Below are positions 13,301-28,300 of a stretch of 64,000 nucleotides of DNA, piece by piece. The position numbers and the translations under genes are program-made. Source of the stretch: Aquila chrysaetos chrysaetos (lineage: Eukaryota; Chordata; Aves; Accipitriformes; Accipitridae); assembly GCF_900496995.4 (NCBI RefSeq), contig NC_044004.1:6386001-6450000 (forward strand), written 5' to 3'. The first letter of the stretch is position 1. Each line of letters starts with the position of its first letter. The notes beneath the pieces were generated by a model. It was given only the letters and a program-made list of their open reading frames with translations. It had not been told where the DNA came from and made no database searches.

Positions 13301-16300
13301 TTCTACTGATGATGCTTTGGGACAGCATTGAAGAAGTTATCATCATGTGGTGTTTGCTTCTTGCTGATGCAGCAAAGTGCTGTAGTCCAGGATGTGTAGC
13401 CTGCCTGTGGTTAGATTGATGTATTATGGAGTTGAGAAGGAAATTTGAACCCATTTTTTCTTGTATGAAAAGCTTCAGGCTCAGAAGTTGGGAGATTACT
13501 GATCTAGCACTTTTCCTGAATGTAGAAAGTGCAGGCTGTCACAGCAACTGTAGTTATAAGCACCCGATGCCTTGTCTACTTACAGTCCCTAAAAGTAAGG
13601 TGCTAAGGAATTCATATGGGGTAGAGGCACTGATTTCCCATTACTCTGCATGTAAAATTTCTGAGGTGATGTTGGTGAATCAGTACTTGTAGGTAAATTA
13701 TTGCATTACCTTCCCAACATATTAATGCCCATGCACTAGGGGATGGGGAGTGTTGCCTAACTGCTGTAGCAAGGAAGGTGCCCTGTCTTGCCTTTGATCA
13801 TAGATAGTCAGCATGAGTCCTTCTCTGTGCCAGGTCAGCACCTGAGCATACTCTCCATTGGCCCTTCACCTGCACCTTGATTTTGTGGGTAGAAAACTCA
13901 AATCTGCAGCCCAGAAGGGAGCAGTGATGTATTCTGGTTCAGCCCCAACCTAGAGTGCTCTGGCAGTGTTTAGGCTATGCTTTCCCTTACGTACTGCTTT
14001 GACAAATACAAGTCTAAATGAAGGTGGTGTGTGAATTGCTGTGATGTGCCTTATTTGGCCATTTTTTGTTAAACAGGGCAGTATTTACTGTTGTTTGCCT
14101 TCTTTCTGGTTTCATCTCAGTCGAAACATCCATTATTTTTCTAATTTACAGTAGCAGAAATAGTTTTAGCATCAGGCTCTATGTATTTATTTCAGTATTT
14201 TTTTCAAGACTATATGCTATCAAGTATCTTTCAGACCCACCCACTCCCCCCAACAAAATGTTAAAACCTAAATGTACTTTTTATCAGTTATGCTATTAAT
14301 ATTCTGAATGTCACAATGTAGCCAACAGAGAAGCATAGATGGGTTCTGTATTGATTGTATTTTCAGGCATTCTTGCTCTATGGCAGTGGTGTAGTATGAG
14401 GGTTACAGAATTCAGAAAGAGGTATACTTATAGTCAACTTTTTGATGGGATGTAGTTTTAATGGTAGGTGTCTTTTAACCTACCCATCCTTTATGAAGAG
14501 CAGCTACATTCCTTACACCAAGGAATATGTTTGTTGCTTGATTGAGAGCTAGTCTAAAAAGAAAGAAAAATATTGTGTTAGTTTATTTCTTCCTTAAGCT
14601 GCACGAAAAAGCACTGGAATATTTTTTTGCATTTAACAATAACTTTTTATTACTTAAAAATTTCAAATTTCTGGGCTCTGGAAATTCTGTGTATGACTGA
14701 GAATGGCTGAGTGAATATCATTAGATAGATTATCATAGATGATTACCTTTAAAAGAGAGTTATTTTGGTACAGACTATTTAATTGTGTTTCTGAAGCTAA
14801 GCACCTGTTTGACTCAGATCCTAGTGAAGAAAAGTACCTACTAGAAAGCTACAACAACATACTGCTCATTTAAATGTGGCCAAGGCTGCTCTGAGCTCAA
14901 ATGACTGCATTGAAGAATCAGAGATGCTCACCGTCAAAAGTTTGAATGACTTTGTGTGTAGAACCACTCCAAAAGGAAGAGCAAAGAGAGGGAAACGATG
15001 CTTTTAACAACTCATTTTTGTCCTCTCTAGGTTACTGGACCAGGCAATTTTTTTCTCTTCCTATTGTCCTGATGGATTTCAATGAGCAAGGGAGAAGAAA
15101 GGCTAAAAATACACTGTTGAATCTAACTTTTATGTGTGTTATTTGCTTGCTTGTTTAACTAGGGACAGGGGGCCCTGTCTGAGAGACTAAGAAGCTTTAG
15201 CATGCAGGATCTCTCAACGATTCGTGGAGACAGCAGCAGCACTGTTCCTCCTTCGGTCACTGTACGAACAAGTAGCAAACAGAGCCAGCCAAAAACATCC
15301 AGAAGTGCATCGGAAGGCACTGGCAGCTCAGGTAAGTGCCAGTGTTATTTTCAGTGTTGTGTTGTCTGGAATATCACACAGCTGAATGAAGTCATGCAGT
15401 TGGCAGGAATATATAGAAACAGACATTGCAGGCAGCACATACCAGAATTCACAGGACACAGACATGCTGTTGAGTCTCTTGGCACTTAAGAGAGAAAACA
15501 GTGTCATCGTTTGATGGTTGCTATTCCTGGCTGGTACCAAGGACGGTACATGCCTTGAGTATGCAAGGGAGCCAGCATCAGTCCTTGCAACTTGAGCTGA
15601 AAAGTTAGGCTCTGGGCTGGGGGCTGCAAGCCATGGTGGATTTTCAATGAGAGGGGCTAATGGAAGTGCGAAAAGAGGGGTTAAGAATGTATGGTAGTGG
15701 GTAAGAGTCATTATCATCATCAAAGCCCTTATATGGTGATACAACCTTTCTCTCTTACGTCATCTAAACATAAATACAAGTTCTAATGGATATCTGGTTT
15801 GAATGAGGCCTGCTTGTGTTTCTTCTAAACTGTACTGTAGCTGGTACAACACTTGACAGTTGTAGTTCCAGAACTTTATCACTGATGAAGCCTGCTTAGA
15901 AATAAAACCCATATAAAGTACTCCTAGAAGCAGAGACCAAGTTCTGACAACTGGTTATGATATGAAGGATGTCTGCATAAGCACTGTTACGGAAAACAAG
16001 TCTCTCCGAATGGCAATGGTTTGTTTTCAAATTCTAAAAGAGCAAAGGGAAGAAACATGGTGGGAGTAAGATCCATTCCTGAGGATTTAGTTACAAAAAT
16101 TTATTACAAGCTTGGTTAAATAAATCTTTGTGAGCCCAGGTCTAAAACATTTAACTGGAGATAGCTTTGCAGATTAGATCTCAAAAATTGAGACATGGAG
16201 GGTTATCCCAAGCAGGGGGTTCCAGATGGCTTCTGGGATTCCCCAACACCACCAAAGATCATGCACCTCAGCTGCTGTGATGAGAAGCCACAGAAAGTTG

Positions 16301-19300
16301 CAGGCGCGTTGCGCTTGGTAGCTTGTGAAACATATGCTGGCAAGTTTGAAAATTAGCAGTTTCAGCTTGATTGTATTGAGGTCTGTGCAAACATTCACTG
16401 TGTTTCAAGCCTGTGTGGATTGCTACCCCTTCTAGTTTGCTTTCGTTTTGGAATGTCTTAGAAATGTCTTGTCTCGTCCTTCCTAAAGAGTATCCTTCAA
16501 GCTCTTTACAAATTCTGAGAATTCTAGCTCACAGATTTCTCTGCTTATTTTTTTTTTAAACATAATCTGTTGAATAAATTCTCTTTACAGGTAAACTGAA
16601 ATAGCCAATGTTGGTGCACAGTGGTTTTACTCTGATGTTTATGTAAGGTCTTGTATACATGACCTCTATCTGCCCCATCTCACTTAGTGATTTCATTGAG
16701 GACCCTAATCTAGGATCCTGCTTGCAGGCCTATTCTCCACCCGCAGACAATATGGAGAGGCACCTCCAGAGGGTGATTTCACTCACAGATGGTGGCATCA
16801 TGCTGTATGGAAGACTGCAGGCACAGTTTTTCTCTCACTTTTAATCAGATTAAGTGAAAGATGTGGTCCTGGTCTGTCCAGTCCTTGTGCCTTTTTGTGT
16901 GGGCACAATTACGTATGTAGTCAGAATGTCTAGAGGGGCGAATTGATTAGTGTCTTAACTAGTGTGTGTGTGTATGTGTGTATGGAAGAGTATGGTCAGC
17001 CAGACTGTATCACATCTTGAAGGCCATATTCAGAGTGAGCCAACACTGTTCTAGGCGCACCAAGTCCAGACATGGTCCCAGCACTCCACCTTCCATATTT
17101 GTTTGCTTGGAGCATTGCACATAAGCAAGGGGCAGACAGAATTTGCTACCGCCTGTTAGTATGCAATATATACATATAATACATTCATATATGAGTATGT
17201 GCGTGAGCAGTGACTACAGAACAGCTGACACACAGCTGGTTTTCCTGTCCCAAAGCCTTCAGATAACACAAATGTCCATGTCAGCAGTCTGCACTATCTC
17301 AAGGAAACATTAGACTTCTCTTTATATTCCTGCTTTAGAGATAATAGGACTTAGTCTGACATCAGAGGGAGTCAGCAAAAATACCCCAGACTGTCTGTTT
17401 GACATGAGGATGACTCAGCTGAAGACCTTTCCTTTCTTGTAAAATGTCTTGGAAGCCACCAGGTATTAGAAAGCCTGACAACAGTAGCTGGGATACACAA
17501 AACGACTTAAGAACGTTAATAGCGTGGCGGGGACTGCAAACATTGTACCCTTGGTCAGAGTATAAATCCTGCTTTATAGAAACTTTTAGGAAAGGCTTGA
17601 AGGAACAGGTCCTGTGTCTGCAGAAGAAGCAGTGTGGTGGTTAGGAGGCAAGACTGTGAGTTAGGACACATGAATTCACGCCCTGCTTTATTGCCAAATA
17701 CTGGTATGACCTGGAGCGTGCCTTTATTACTCAGTGTGTCTGCAAAACAGACCAAATTGCACTTCCCATGCCCAGGTCCTGAAAGCCATACATGGTAGAA
17801 GATGCTTGTGTATTTTAAGGTCAATACCTTAGAAGATTTCTTATGTGGCTTTCCTGTACACCTTACTTCAGTGATTATAACGTGCAAAATACCTGTGGAG
17901 AAGTCCTGTCTGTGGACTGACCCCAGTTTTGCAAGAAGGTTTCTCTGTTTCTAGTAACAGTGCTCTATCTTGCCACTACCTCTGAGAAGTTTCTGGACAA
18001 CTGATATGTCCCTTTTTATGGTTTCCCTTCTTTTATCTGTCCTTTGTTTCCCAGTCCAGGCATCTGAGAAGCTGAATGTGGGTGTGCTGGGATCTTGATG
18101 ACTTGCTGCTCTGGGTGCCACTCTTACAACCCTTCTTCTGCCATTTGTTCATTCAGGTGCTTCCACCCCCACCCATTTCCTTACATCCTCCATTCATACC
18201 AACCTGTTACAGTCCTCTGCAAGTGCAGCTCTCAAAGTCACTGTCTGAATTTACAAATGATCAGTAACTGTGGCAGAGATAGGAACCTCAAGTGTTATTT
18301 TGACTGGATGCGTTGAGGAGTGCTGCTGCAAGTGGGGTTTGCCTAAAGAAGGGGGCATTGCTGGGCCACAGCCAACCTTATGAGTGGAAAAGCCAAGCAC
18401 TGCTGTAACACTTGTAACCCTTTTCATTTCAGGACTGGCATCCCCATGCCTGGGAGTGGGTGTGAGCATCACTCAGTCCTATGGAGGTCACAGTCTTTGA
18501 TGGAAGAGTACATACACAGATTGCCTAATGGAGTGCTTTTATAGCTCCCTTTATTTCTCTCATATGGCTGTCAGGGATGTACAAGGACTGAAGAATTAGT
18601 TTTGCATCTAGCACAGGCTCTTAATTTTCTCAACAGGAGAGACAGCCATGACAAAGAGAGAATAGCAGCCTTATGATAATGAGATGTCAAGAGCTACCCT
18701 CAGGTGATGGAACAGCTTAGCTATGGTCATTCAAGCTGTCCTTGAGTAAAGAGCTGTGGACTCAGGAAGAAATCCTGAGTTTGATCCAGATTAAAAATAC
18801 TTTCTTGTACTATTTTTGAAGGATTATTTTTAACTCAGACCAATTTGCTGATCCACCTTACTGGGAGCTTCCAAAATAACTGTTTTGGGAGACCTTTAGG
18901 GAGATATGTTACGAGATCAAGAGGCCAGGAACTGGAAGCTCCTCAAGCCAGCTTTGCTACTGAATGAATGGTGCATGGAAGCACACCCTTGCTCACAACA
19001 GTGAGGCAAAGACAAGAGATGGCTCTTTAGGTTGAGGTTACAGGAGTTTAGATGGGTCCCATTCCCTGAGCAATGAAAACACAGCCAGATCTGGTGTGGA
19101 TCTTGGTGTTGCTAGTTCTAATCCTGTTGTGTGACTGTGTTTAAGAGCAGATATGATATCTGAAAGAAAGTGATTTGGAAAGACAGGGGGATGGAGAGGT
19201 CTGTTGTCTTCCCTGCAAAGATGAGACTGCTGAAACTCAGGTTTGTTGGTATGAAAGCCCCCACTCCCCCTGCGAGCACCAGGAGTGGTTCAGATTCTGG

Positions 19301-22300
19301 TTTCACACCTCTTGGGCATGTTTCCAAACCCACTGAAACCTGTGAAAACACTCTGCTGACACTGGTGGGCTTTGGCTGTGACCAAAAGCTGGCTGCAGGA
19401 CCGTGCTGTGCTCAGCCTACATTAAATAACCACTCAGCTTGTTTCATTTCCATTGTTGTTATTTTTATAATGTGACTGGTGCTGGTTAGATGGATTTGTG
19501 ACTTTCTGAATCCCCTCTTGACACAAAGCACCGTGTGAAGAGCTTGACATTTAATTAGTAATGACCACATGCAGACACAGCAAAGGTTTATTTTTGCCTG
19601 CTGAAGAGTGTCTTATGAGGCCAAGAAATAGAATATGCAAGAGCTGCCTTTGAGACAAGAGGAATTACTCCTTCTTTTCCTCTACCTCTTGCTGCTTTTT
19701 CTTTTTACCTCTACCTTTTGCTGTCTTTGCTGCCTTTCAGTGGTGCCTGCTATACGTTGAGCAGTCAGACTCGTGCGGATGGCCTTCCATAGGAGCAGAA
19801 CTGCTCGGTGTATGGTGGGCTCCAGGTGCTCTAGGTGTATTCACACCCATTCCACAGAAAGACCCTTCTCCTCCTCCTGACACCCAGTCAAAAGCCACAC
19901 GCAGATGACACGAAGGAGCAAAGGCTGCTTTTGCCACGATTTATGTGTGGCTGCCGACCCCCCCCCCAGCACATTGTGAGGCATCGCCACTGCTCCAGTG
20001 AAGCATGTGCCCACCTTCCTTTGTCACACGCTGAGGAAACACAATGATTGCCCTTCCTCCATGTAGCAAGCCCACGACCTGTCCTCTTTATCTGATCTTT
20101 TGGTTTGCTCTTAGTTCAGCGTTTCTTGATTTAGTGTCCTGGCACCCTGGTGATAGCCTGTGATATTTTAGCTTCGATGCCTGTTCCAACCTGTGCTTCT
20201 CCCACAAGCAGAACTGCCCCTTTCCTTTGGGAACTGTAAATGTGGCTACTCATTGTTACGGAAAACTGGAAACTCCAGAACAACATTTCCAAATATTTTT
20301 CAAGGCAATCCTGTTGTTCTGGCAGATGTCCAGTAACAATCTACAGACGTGTCTTTATTAACAGTGGGGGGCTTTTGCACTTCTTAACCTTATGATATTG
20401 CCTTGAAAGCATCCTGGACAGTGCAGATAAAACTTGTTCCCTTGCGATGGCTGGTGAGTGGCACACGTGACTTGAGGAGTGGGATATTTGCCACTGTGTC
20501 ACATAGCTCAGTCCCATAGCTGATGCAAACATGTCTCATGGTTGCTGATGTCAGCAGAAACCTCCAGTGTGGGCTGGGCACTGGAGGCCAGCCTTGCTTT
20601 TGGGTGAGTCAGTGGGACATATTTCAGCGGCAGATTTGCATTGCATCACGGGACGGTCAGTGTCCAGAGCTGACGCTGTCTGGGCCAGAGGATCACATAT
20701 TATGGAGCCACCCTCTGTACTGCCCAGACTGAGTGCCCTTTCTGCTGAAGCTTGCCCTAGGCAGAAATCATTCTCAGCTGGAACGATTTCATAGCAGAAA
20801 TGTGCAGTGTGCTTTCTGGTACTCTCCACACCTCTGTGCAGGAGAGTCAAGGCTGTTTCTTGGTTTTGCATTTAAGCACTGAAGGCTTTGCAGGACAGAA
20901 CAATGGTGGCAGAATATCAGGATTCAGGATATGTCTGGATAGTTCAGTCCCCACCAACCAGAAAAACTCCAGAAAGATGTGTAAGAACAACCCATATGTA
21001 TATGTTGTATGAGCTCTCAGAGAATAAACCATCAAACTGTGATCAGCTGCCTTCCGTGTAAAATCAGCAGCTTAACCCACAGCAGATCTCTTAAGGTTGG
21101 TTGAGACTCATCTCTTTCATATGAAGGCCATAGTTTCATGGCAGCATCCAGCCAATGTGAGCCAGCACTCCCATTGAAAGGGTATGACCCAACTGCTTGC
21201 TTCTGCCCCATACCATCCTTTCCCTTGGACATGTCTAAATCTTACTTATATATGCTGACTCCAGTCAGGGAGCTGGTTCAAGTTAAATGCTGTTCCTTGC
21301 TTCCAGGTTGCTCTTCACCTGGGTCAGATCCTTAAGCCGGTAGAGAGCAGCAGCAGACATCATCAATAGGACAAGGAAGGTGGAGGCCAGAGTGTGAGGG
21401 GCAATGGGACATCTGTTTTCAGCTGCAGCACTGGTTTATGCTGGTTTAAAATGACTGTGAAACTGTGGAAGAACTTTCAGTGTCTACAGTGCAGGATAAT
21501 TATGACCAAAGAAATCACACAGAGCTCAACCCTTTTTTTCTTCAAAAGCTTTTTTTATCTGGAGTCATTGATGCCACTGTAAGGATAAATTGGAAGGCTC
21601 AAACTGGAAATTATTTCTAGGCTGTTTCCTGGAACACAAGCTATCCACAAAATGAAGCTGTAAAGGTCACACTTCTATGAACAGCTGTGAATCACTTGCA
21701 TTTGCACTGAAGGGTGCACTGCAATTCCCTTGGTTGCTTTCATTCTTACAGCAATTCCACCAAAATATAATTCCTGCAGGACTCCTCAGCACGTTCCTGA
21801 TTTAGGAAGATCAGGGATCTGTGGATAGTTTTCCTTCAAAAGCTGCATGAATGGCTGCACGAGTGCTTGTAGAAGTCTAAACCTACTGAAAAAAATCCAG
21901 ACGTAGCAATACAAGTCCCAGTATTGCACCCTGTGTTTATTATCATCCAGCCTTTTGCACTGTGTTACCCATTGCTTATCCATGCTCCCAGGCCCCTCTA
22001 GTCAGGAGTTATTTCTGTTTAGTGATCTGAGAACAGAGCCAGGGAGCTGTACGTAATCCCAGCCTTAACACCCGTTGGGCACATAGCTTGGGGTGAGGCA
22101 CGTTCCTGAGTCTGTGCTCTTTGCTGCTGAATAGAGACGATCGTCTCTTAATGCATACGGGAGCCCTGAAGTCCACTTCGAAATGATGCCAAGTGTTTTC
22201 TGAGAGGTAGTAGCTTAGCCTGATGAGTTTCTAATGCTCAGCTCCTCTTTCAGTGTGCACATGTTGCTCAGTATGCCGACTCCTCAGAGGTGAGTGCTGG

Positions 22301-25300
22301 ATTTCCTGTGCCCCAATACCCACGCTTCCCTTTCAGGCATGGCTGCGTTCCCCAGCCTGGCTTGCTCCTGCCGCTCTTACTTATTGGGTTTCCTAACACC
22401 AGGGGAACAAAACCAGGGGAAGGCCAGGCTGCGAGTGAGTTTGAGAGCTGTGTGTGTGCTGATGGCAAGCATTGCAGTGCTTCTCACCTTACTGACCTGT
22501 GTTACCCAAGGCTGGGGAGTGTTTCTCTGGAGAAAAACTTTCTGTTCAGTCCTTTCTGTTCTAGAGGATGTACCATTGTTCTTGCTGCACCAGTGTAACT
22601 CCTCTGCCCCGTATCCGCCAGCGCTGGTGTAAAACCGCCAGGAATGCAGCAGGAGCAAACCTTCCTCAGTCCCAGCCCTGTTGTGCTCTGTTCCCTAAGG
22701 ATTGGCTTGTGTTTCTCTGTTGGTAGAGAGGACATTTGTGTTTGGGATGAGCAGAGTATATAGCAGAGCCCAGTAGCAGACCCTGGTATGACAAAATAGG
22801 GTTGAACAGACTCTCCCTGCTTCAGTCTGTGCTAGAGCCATTTTTGAAAAATGTCCCCACTGTCCCCAGCGTTTATTGTGTTTACAAACTTAGGAGCGTA
22901 GTGAACAGTTTAGCTGCTGGTGGTCTTTTCAATGCTGCACCAGTTAGCTTGGTTGCTAAGAGCTGAGCTGTATCACTTCTGCATTTTGTCCCAGTGGCAG
23001 ATGAAAGGAGAGGGAGGCCTCTGATTTGGGCATGCCAGAGGATGGGGCTGCCAAGCAGCTTGTCTAAGGAGAAAGAAGAAATCCAGACTGGCAGCGTCTC
23101 ATGTTGGTGGAAGCAAAAGACCTTTGTAACTCCTTTACTTCTCATCTCATGTGCTTTTTGTTTATTTTGAACACTAGTCAACCTGGGGACGGCAGCAGAG
23201 GGACTGAAGGATCACAGTGCTGCCACCGTGCTGCAGCCATCTGTGCCTCTCCACTGCCTTGCACCTGATGTGCCGTGCAGCCCTCTGCAGCATTAGTGCT
23301 TGGAGGCTGGTGATCCCAGCCTGACGCTGTCTCCTTGCACACTGCTTAGTGGCAAACCAGCCATCATACTTGATTTGTCACCCTCCCTGTTGTCCTTTTC
23401 TGGTTCTTTACACCAGCACATTTGGGGTGAGTGTGCCACTGTGCAGGAGAATTAAGCCTGTTTAAGGTGGTATCTGTTTAAGCAATCATGAAACACTTGT
23501 ATTCACAGTGCATTTTATTAGCAGCCTTCTAATTTTAGCCTAAACCAATTTTATGGATTTGACTTCAAAATGTTATTTATAAAAAGAATCACTGAATCCT
23601 TAAGTACTTAATAGTCATGAGTTAATCTTAGGAAAGTCATTTAATGGTGCTAAAGCAGTAATCAGTCCAATATGTTTACAAATTGGGCTCAAAGTCATGT
23701 TGATCTGGTTTAAATTGCGTGCCCTGTCTTTCAGATTGGCTTGTTCTACCATTTTTTTTCCCCTGACATAATCCAGTCCCTTAGACCATGTCAATAGGGA
23801 TATGCTGAGGCTCTATCTCATAGAGGGTTCATTCTGTCTCCACAGGCTGCCCTTTCTCTGTCTCCAAGGCAATAGATGCATTAATGCACTCTCAGACAAC
23901 GGCCTGCCGTTTAAAATGCTCCTTTGTAAGTGCAGCTTTGCTAGCTTAGAGAGCTGACTACGTAATGTGAACACATTTTTTCAACGCCACAAAAAGCAGG
24001 GGGAAGAAAGAAGCTAAGTTTGTTTAGCTAGGACTAAGTTGTCGTGAACTATTGGCACTCATCTTTCCTCGGTGCAAACTTTTGTGTAGCCAGTTTCAGA
24101 GTACAATCATGGAAAGTACTCATTTCCAAAGAGTTTGTAATCTAAATGGACAGATAGTCAAGTCTTACCTCAAGCAGGAATATTAAAGGCTGGGTTAGAG
24201 CCATGATGCAGCCTTTTTGGTAGGAGCAGTTGCCTTAATGCTCTTGCAGGTGAAACTCATTTGTTTCTCTCGCTGGCTGACTCAGAAACCCCCATAGCTC
24301 TTAGGAGAGCACAGGATAGTGGGAGCAAAAGTCTGCCCATCCTGCTCCCTAGATGATACCCTGAGAGAAGGTTTCATGAGGATACGGCCTGCAGCTGCCA
24401 TGGAATGTGCACTTGTGCAGAGACTGAAGGCTAGGCTGAGTGCAGCGTGAGCTCCCCCTGTACCGGAGCAGATCCGTCAGCAGTGGTGGGCTCCTTTGCT
24501 GCCGAAGCTGTTTGCTTCACAGAAGAGCTCTTTCCTGCTCAGTGGGCTCACTCCAGCTGGCCTCACGGTCTGCACATGACAAAGCGTTGACACAATTCAG
24601 GACATTCATCCTCCTTTGCTCTGGGGAACATCGCTTAATGCAAGCATGTTCCACTATATATACTCCAGCACGTCTTCTTGACAGCTTCTATGCCAGCTCT
24701 TCTTGCTCTTGTTCAGTGGCAGGCCTTTGCTGACAAAACTCCTTCCAGGTCTTTACACAAGTTTCTGATTTCTCTCTTTTTGTGTTCACGGCCTGTGGAA
24801 AGTCAGGCTGCAGCATTAAGGAACAACGGTAGAATTACGTAAAAGCTCTTTTTTCCCCTTCAGGAAGGACAGAGTGAAAATCTCCAGGGATATCTGTTTG
24901 TCTTTTGGCAGTGCCTGGTAAATGCTTAAATGCTGGTCAATATTAAACAACCTTGCTTGGAACTGGCATTTAAGAAGTAACAAATACTATGTTCAGTGGT
25001 ATTCTCTCAACTAACATCTCCTAGGTGCTGTTGCAAAGACCTGTGGCATGGTTGAGAGAGGGGAACAACTTTAATCCTTGCAGAGAATAAATGTATCTAG
25101 CAGATATTGAAGAATCAGCTGTGTATCAGAACTGTTGTGGCTGCATGTATTTGAAGGGGCATTTAATACTAAAATGCTGATCGGGAGCCTTAGGCAATGT
25201 AAGAAATGTGCAAGGACATTAGTGATGAATGGGACTGTTTTTCGAGTATGCATCACAGGGTTGTGCTCCATAGTGGCGACTGATACAGTTGTGTACGCCT

Positions 25301-28300
25301 TAAAAACTACAGCTCAGCAGTGACTGACAGTCAGCCTAGCCAGGACCTTCAGTCAGGCATGCACAAGGTGTTGCAGCATCAAGCCAGGCCTTGGAGTTTT
25401 TCCAATAAAATAATATTGGATCTCTTCCTACATGTGGTTGTCACCCTGAAGACAAGGTAACAGATCACACACAATCAGCAGTACAGCTCAGCAAGGAGCT
25501 TAATGGGACATTCACTTAATTGTGTTTTAAACAAATCACCTTACTGATATATTAGATATATGCAATCCCATCTTTGTGGTAAGCTACAAATTGCACGTGA
25601 GATTGTTAGAGTGGAAAGTACTCTTAAAAAACTAATTGACTTTGCATCAAGGGGGCTGTTCATGTATCTCCGAACTAATTGAATTAAATGGTGTAGGTGG
25701 TTTCATTTTTGTTCTCGGCCAGTTTTGCTTCCAGCTCTTGTGCTGGGCATTTTTTTTTAACCTTTCTCTCATTGAGCTTAAAGAACAAACGACAACTTTC
25801 CATTGCTCTAGGCATTTTGTTCCTTAAAACTTCCCTTTACTAAATGTTGAATCAAATTTTTACACAGATGATTTGCATCACTTTGCAACAGTACATCTGA
25901 ATGGCAATTTGGGATTTTCTCTGGGTATTTAAAAATACTTTCATACTTATTTTGGTTATTTCAGGGAAAGAAAAATTTTCCTAGAAAATCAGTAGGTTCT
26001 TTAAGTACATTTGCGTTTTACCAACAGACAGTTAAAACATTAATTGTTGTTTAATAAACTCTAGTTGAGCCACAGCTATTATGAAAGCAAAGACAAAGAT
26101 TTCTGTGCTCTGAAACAATGTTCCTTCCCCCTCTACACCCAAATGTTTTCCCCTAACAGTTTATTCTTTCCTTTTCTCTATGTAAATATTATGGGACTCT
26201 GATGTAAGTGTTACAGATTGCATGAGTTTTCTTCTGAGGTGTTTGGAATAGACTAGCACTTAACAACTAAATGATTTGTGGGATGCATTTTGATTAACGG
26301 ATGACTTTGTTGATGTGATTAGACTTGTTTGCTTTGGTTGCACTTGACTTCAGCTTTGGAAAGGATGTCTGCCTCTGTTTTGTGGCTCCTGGGCAGTGTG
26401 TGCTGGTAGAGTTGGCTGCTTCTAACTTCTTGGTTTGGCAATGAAAACTCTTGGGGAAGTACATGACTTGGATCAATGTCTTTTGGAAATGATGGCAAAT
26501 TTATCTTTGTTGCAGGGAAAAGAAGCTGATGGCCATCGTATAATAAATATGTGTTCTCTTCCTCTTATGAAGTGGTGTGCAAACCTCTTTATATGAACTA
26601 TCCCCTGGAAAGGCTTAGCTTTGGTGTGACCTTACCTTCCATTACAATAATACAATACCTTGCTTCTGGCTTGTGTAGTTTGTGACAGTGGTTTTCCCCG
26701 TTGCTCCTGAGGAATTACAGTGATGGGAGGAAGAAGTATTGTGCCCAGCAAAGTAAGGGGGGTGCAGCTTCTCTCAAAGGTATTGGGGTGCCTGATTCCC
26801 ACTGTAACTGTATTTAAGTGTCCAAATTTTTCAGAGGATCTAGATCAAAGTGATTTGCTCATCTGTAGTTAGAGTGGGCCATGTCCTGACCTCAGTTGTA
26901 CTCATGAAAATCCATGGGAGTTACTCTGAATTTACACAGCAGCATAGACCAGAGCCTGAATCAAAGCAGTTGCTGAAAAAACAGGCTGCTACTGAATCCC
27001 ATTTGTTGCTGTAGAAAGAGTTTTGCAAGTGAGATTTTTTAGCCCATGTAGAATCACAGAGATTAAAGATGACAACGATCTGACCCTACTTTCCCTTGTG
27101 TGTGCTGGGTTGTTCCCTGTGGTGGATTTAATAGCTTAGATCCCAACCCTGTCTACTTTAACTTGGAATATGCCCAGCTTCAGGGCTTCCCACACAATGT
27201 GTTGGCTGTATCAGTTCCCTTTGAAGGAATTAGGACAGGATGATAGGAACTGGAATTAAGGGGTCCCTTTCCTTAGGCTGTTTACAGTGAGACTCTGTCT
27301 TGCCTTAGTGAAGAGAGAAGTGTGATCTGGTCTGGATACTGAAAAGACATTTGCAAGAGGCAGCAGCAGATTTAGCACTGGCACACCAGTTGATCACCTG
27401 TTTCTGCAGCAGTTCTGCCCCTTCACGCAAAGGTGTGGAGCCATAAATGTAAGACGTGGAGACACCTGAAACACAGCCCACTCTGAGATGGGGAGTGAGT
27501 CTCCCAAAGAGGAGAGAGCCAAAGGAGAGGTCTGGCGTACGATCCGTGCTTGTACACAGCCACCTCCTGATTGTGACACGGTCCCTGGGGCTGTCAGCTG
27601 CTTCCCTGGAGCAGCACACACTGCTGGCTCTGCCACTTTGGGGACATCTGATAGTGGCCTGAGGCCCCGCGGCCTTAGATTCTAAAGACAGCTCTTAGAA
27701 ACACACAGGAGGTCACCTGAGGCCAAGTGCTGTCCTCAAGAAGCCTGTGCCAGCCCTGACTGTGTTTTGCTCCTCGGTCTGCTCCTTCTCCAGAAAAAAA
27801 ACCTTGGTGTCCCAGAACCCATCCATTCACTTTAAGCCTCCATCTCCTTTCTCACCAATTCCTCACATGTGCGCTTATTATTCTGGTTAATCCCCTGCTT
27901 TACATTTTCTCCTGCAGAGGACTCAGTGTTTTGGTGTAGGAAAATGAGTTTTTTTTATCCTGTCATCACCCTATTCACAGAAAAAACAGCTTCAGAGTTG
28001 GCGCTCACACAGCAGCAGCCCTTCAGAGATGAGTTGCCTCTAGTCCCACAACAGCGTAATGCTTCCACAAAAGTGCGACAAAGTCTGGCACCCGAGATCA
28101 ATAGGAGGTTGGGATTGCCCACAACAGAGTTGTCCTCCCTGAGGCAGGATGGGCAGGGAATCCTCCCTTCTTGCTCCGGGTCTTAAAAAAAGGGCCCTGT
28201 CTATTCAAGGTCTGCTCTTGTCAATGGTCAGAAATGTAGTGGAAAGGCCTGGGATAGACACACTTCTTCCCTTTCCAGTTCAGTGAGGCTGAAGCAAAAC

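Larger units (their letters stand above)
1301..15162 (+). other. REEP1: REEP1 intron, 13.9 kb
   Basis: No further REEP1 exon is recognised here. It holds three MIR-like SINE remnants (near 2343, 3535 and 9575) and a candidate minus-strand exon at 12238-12347. There is also an unexplained pyrimidine-rich C/T stretch at about 5940-6350. The open frames here (for example a Pro/Ser-rich one at 5879-6388) show no family resemblance and look like chance. Confidence 0.7.
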
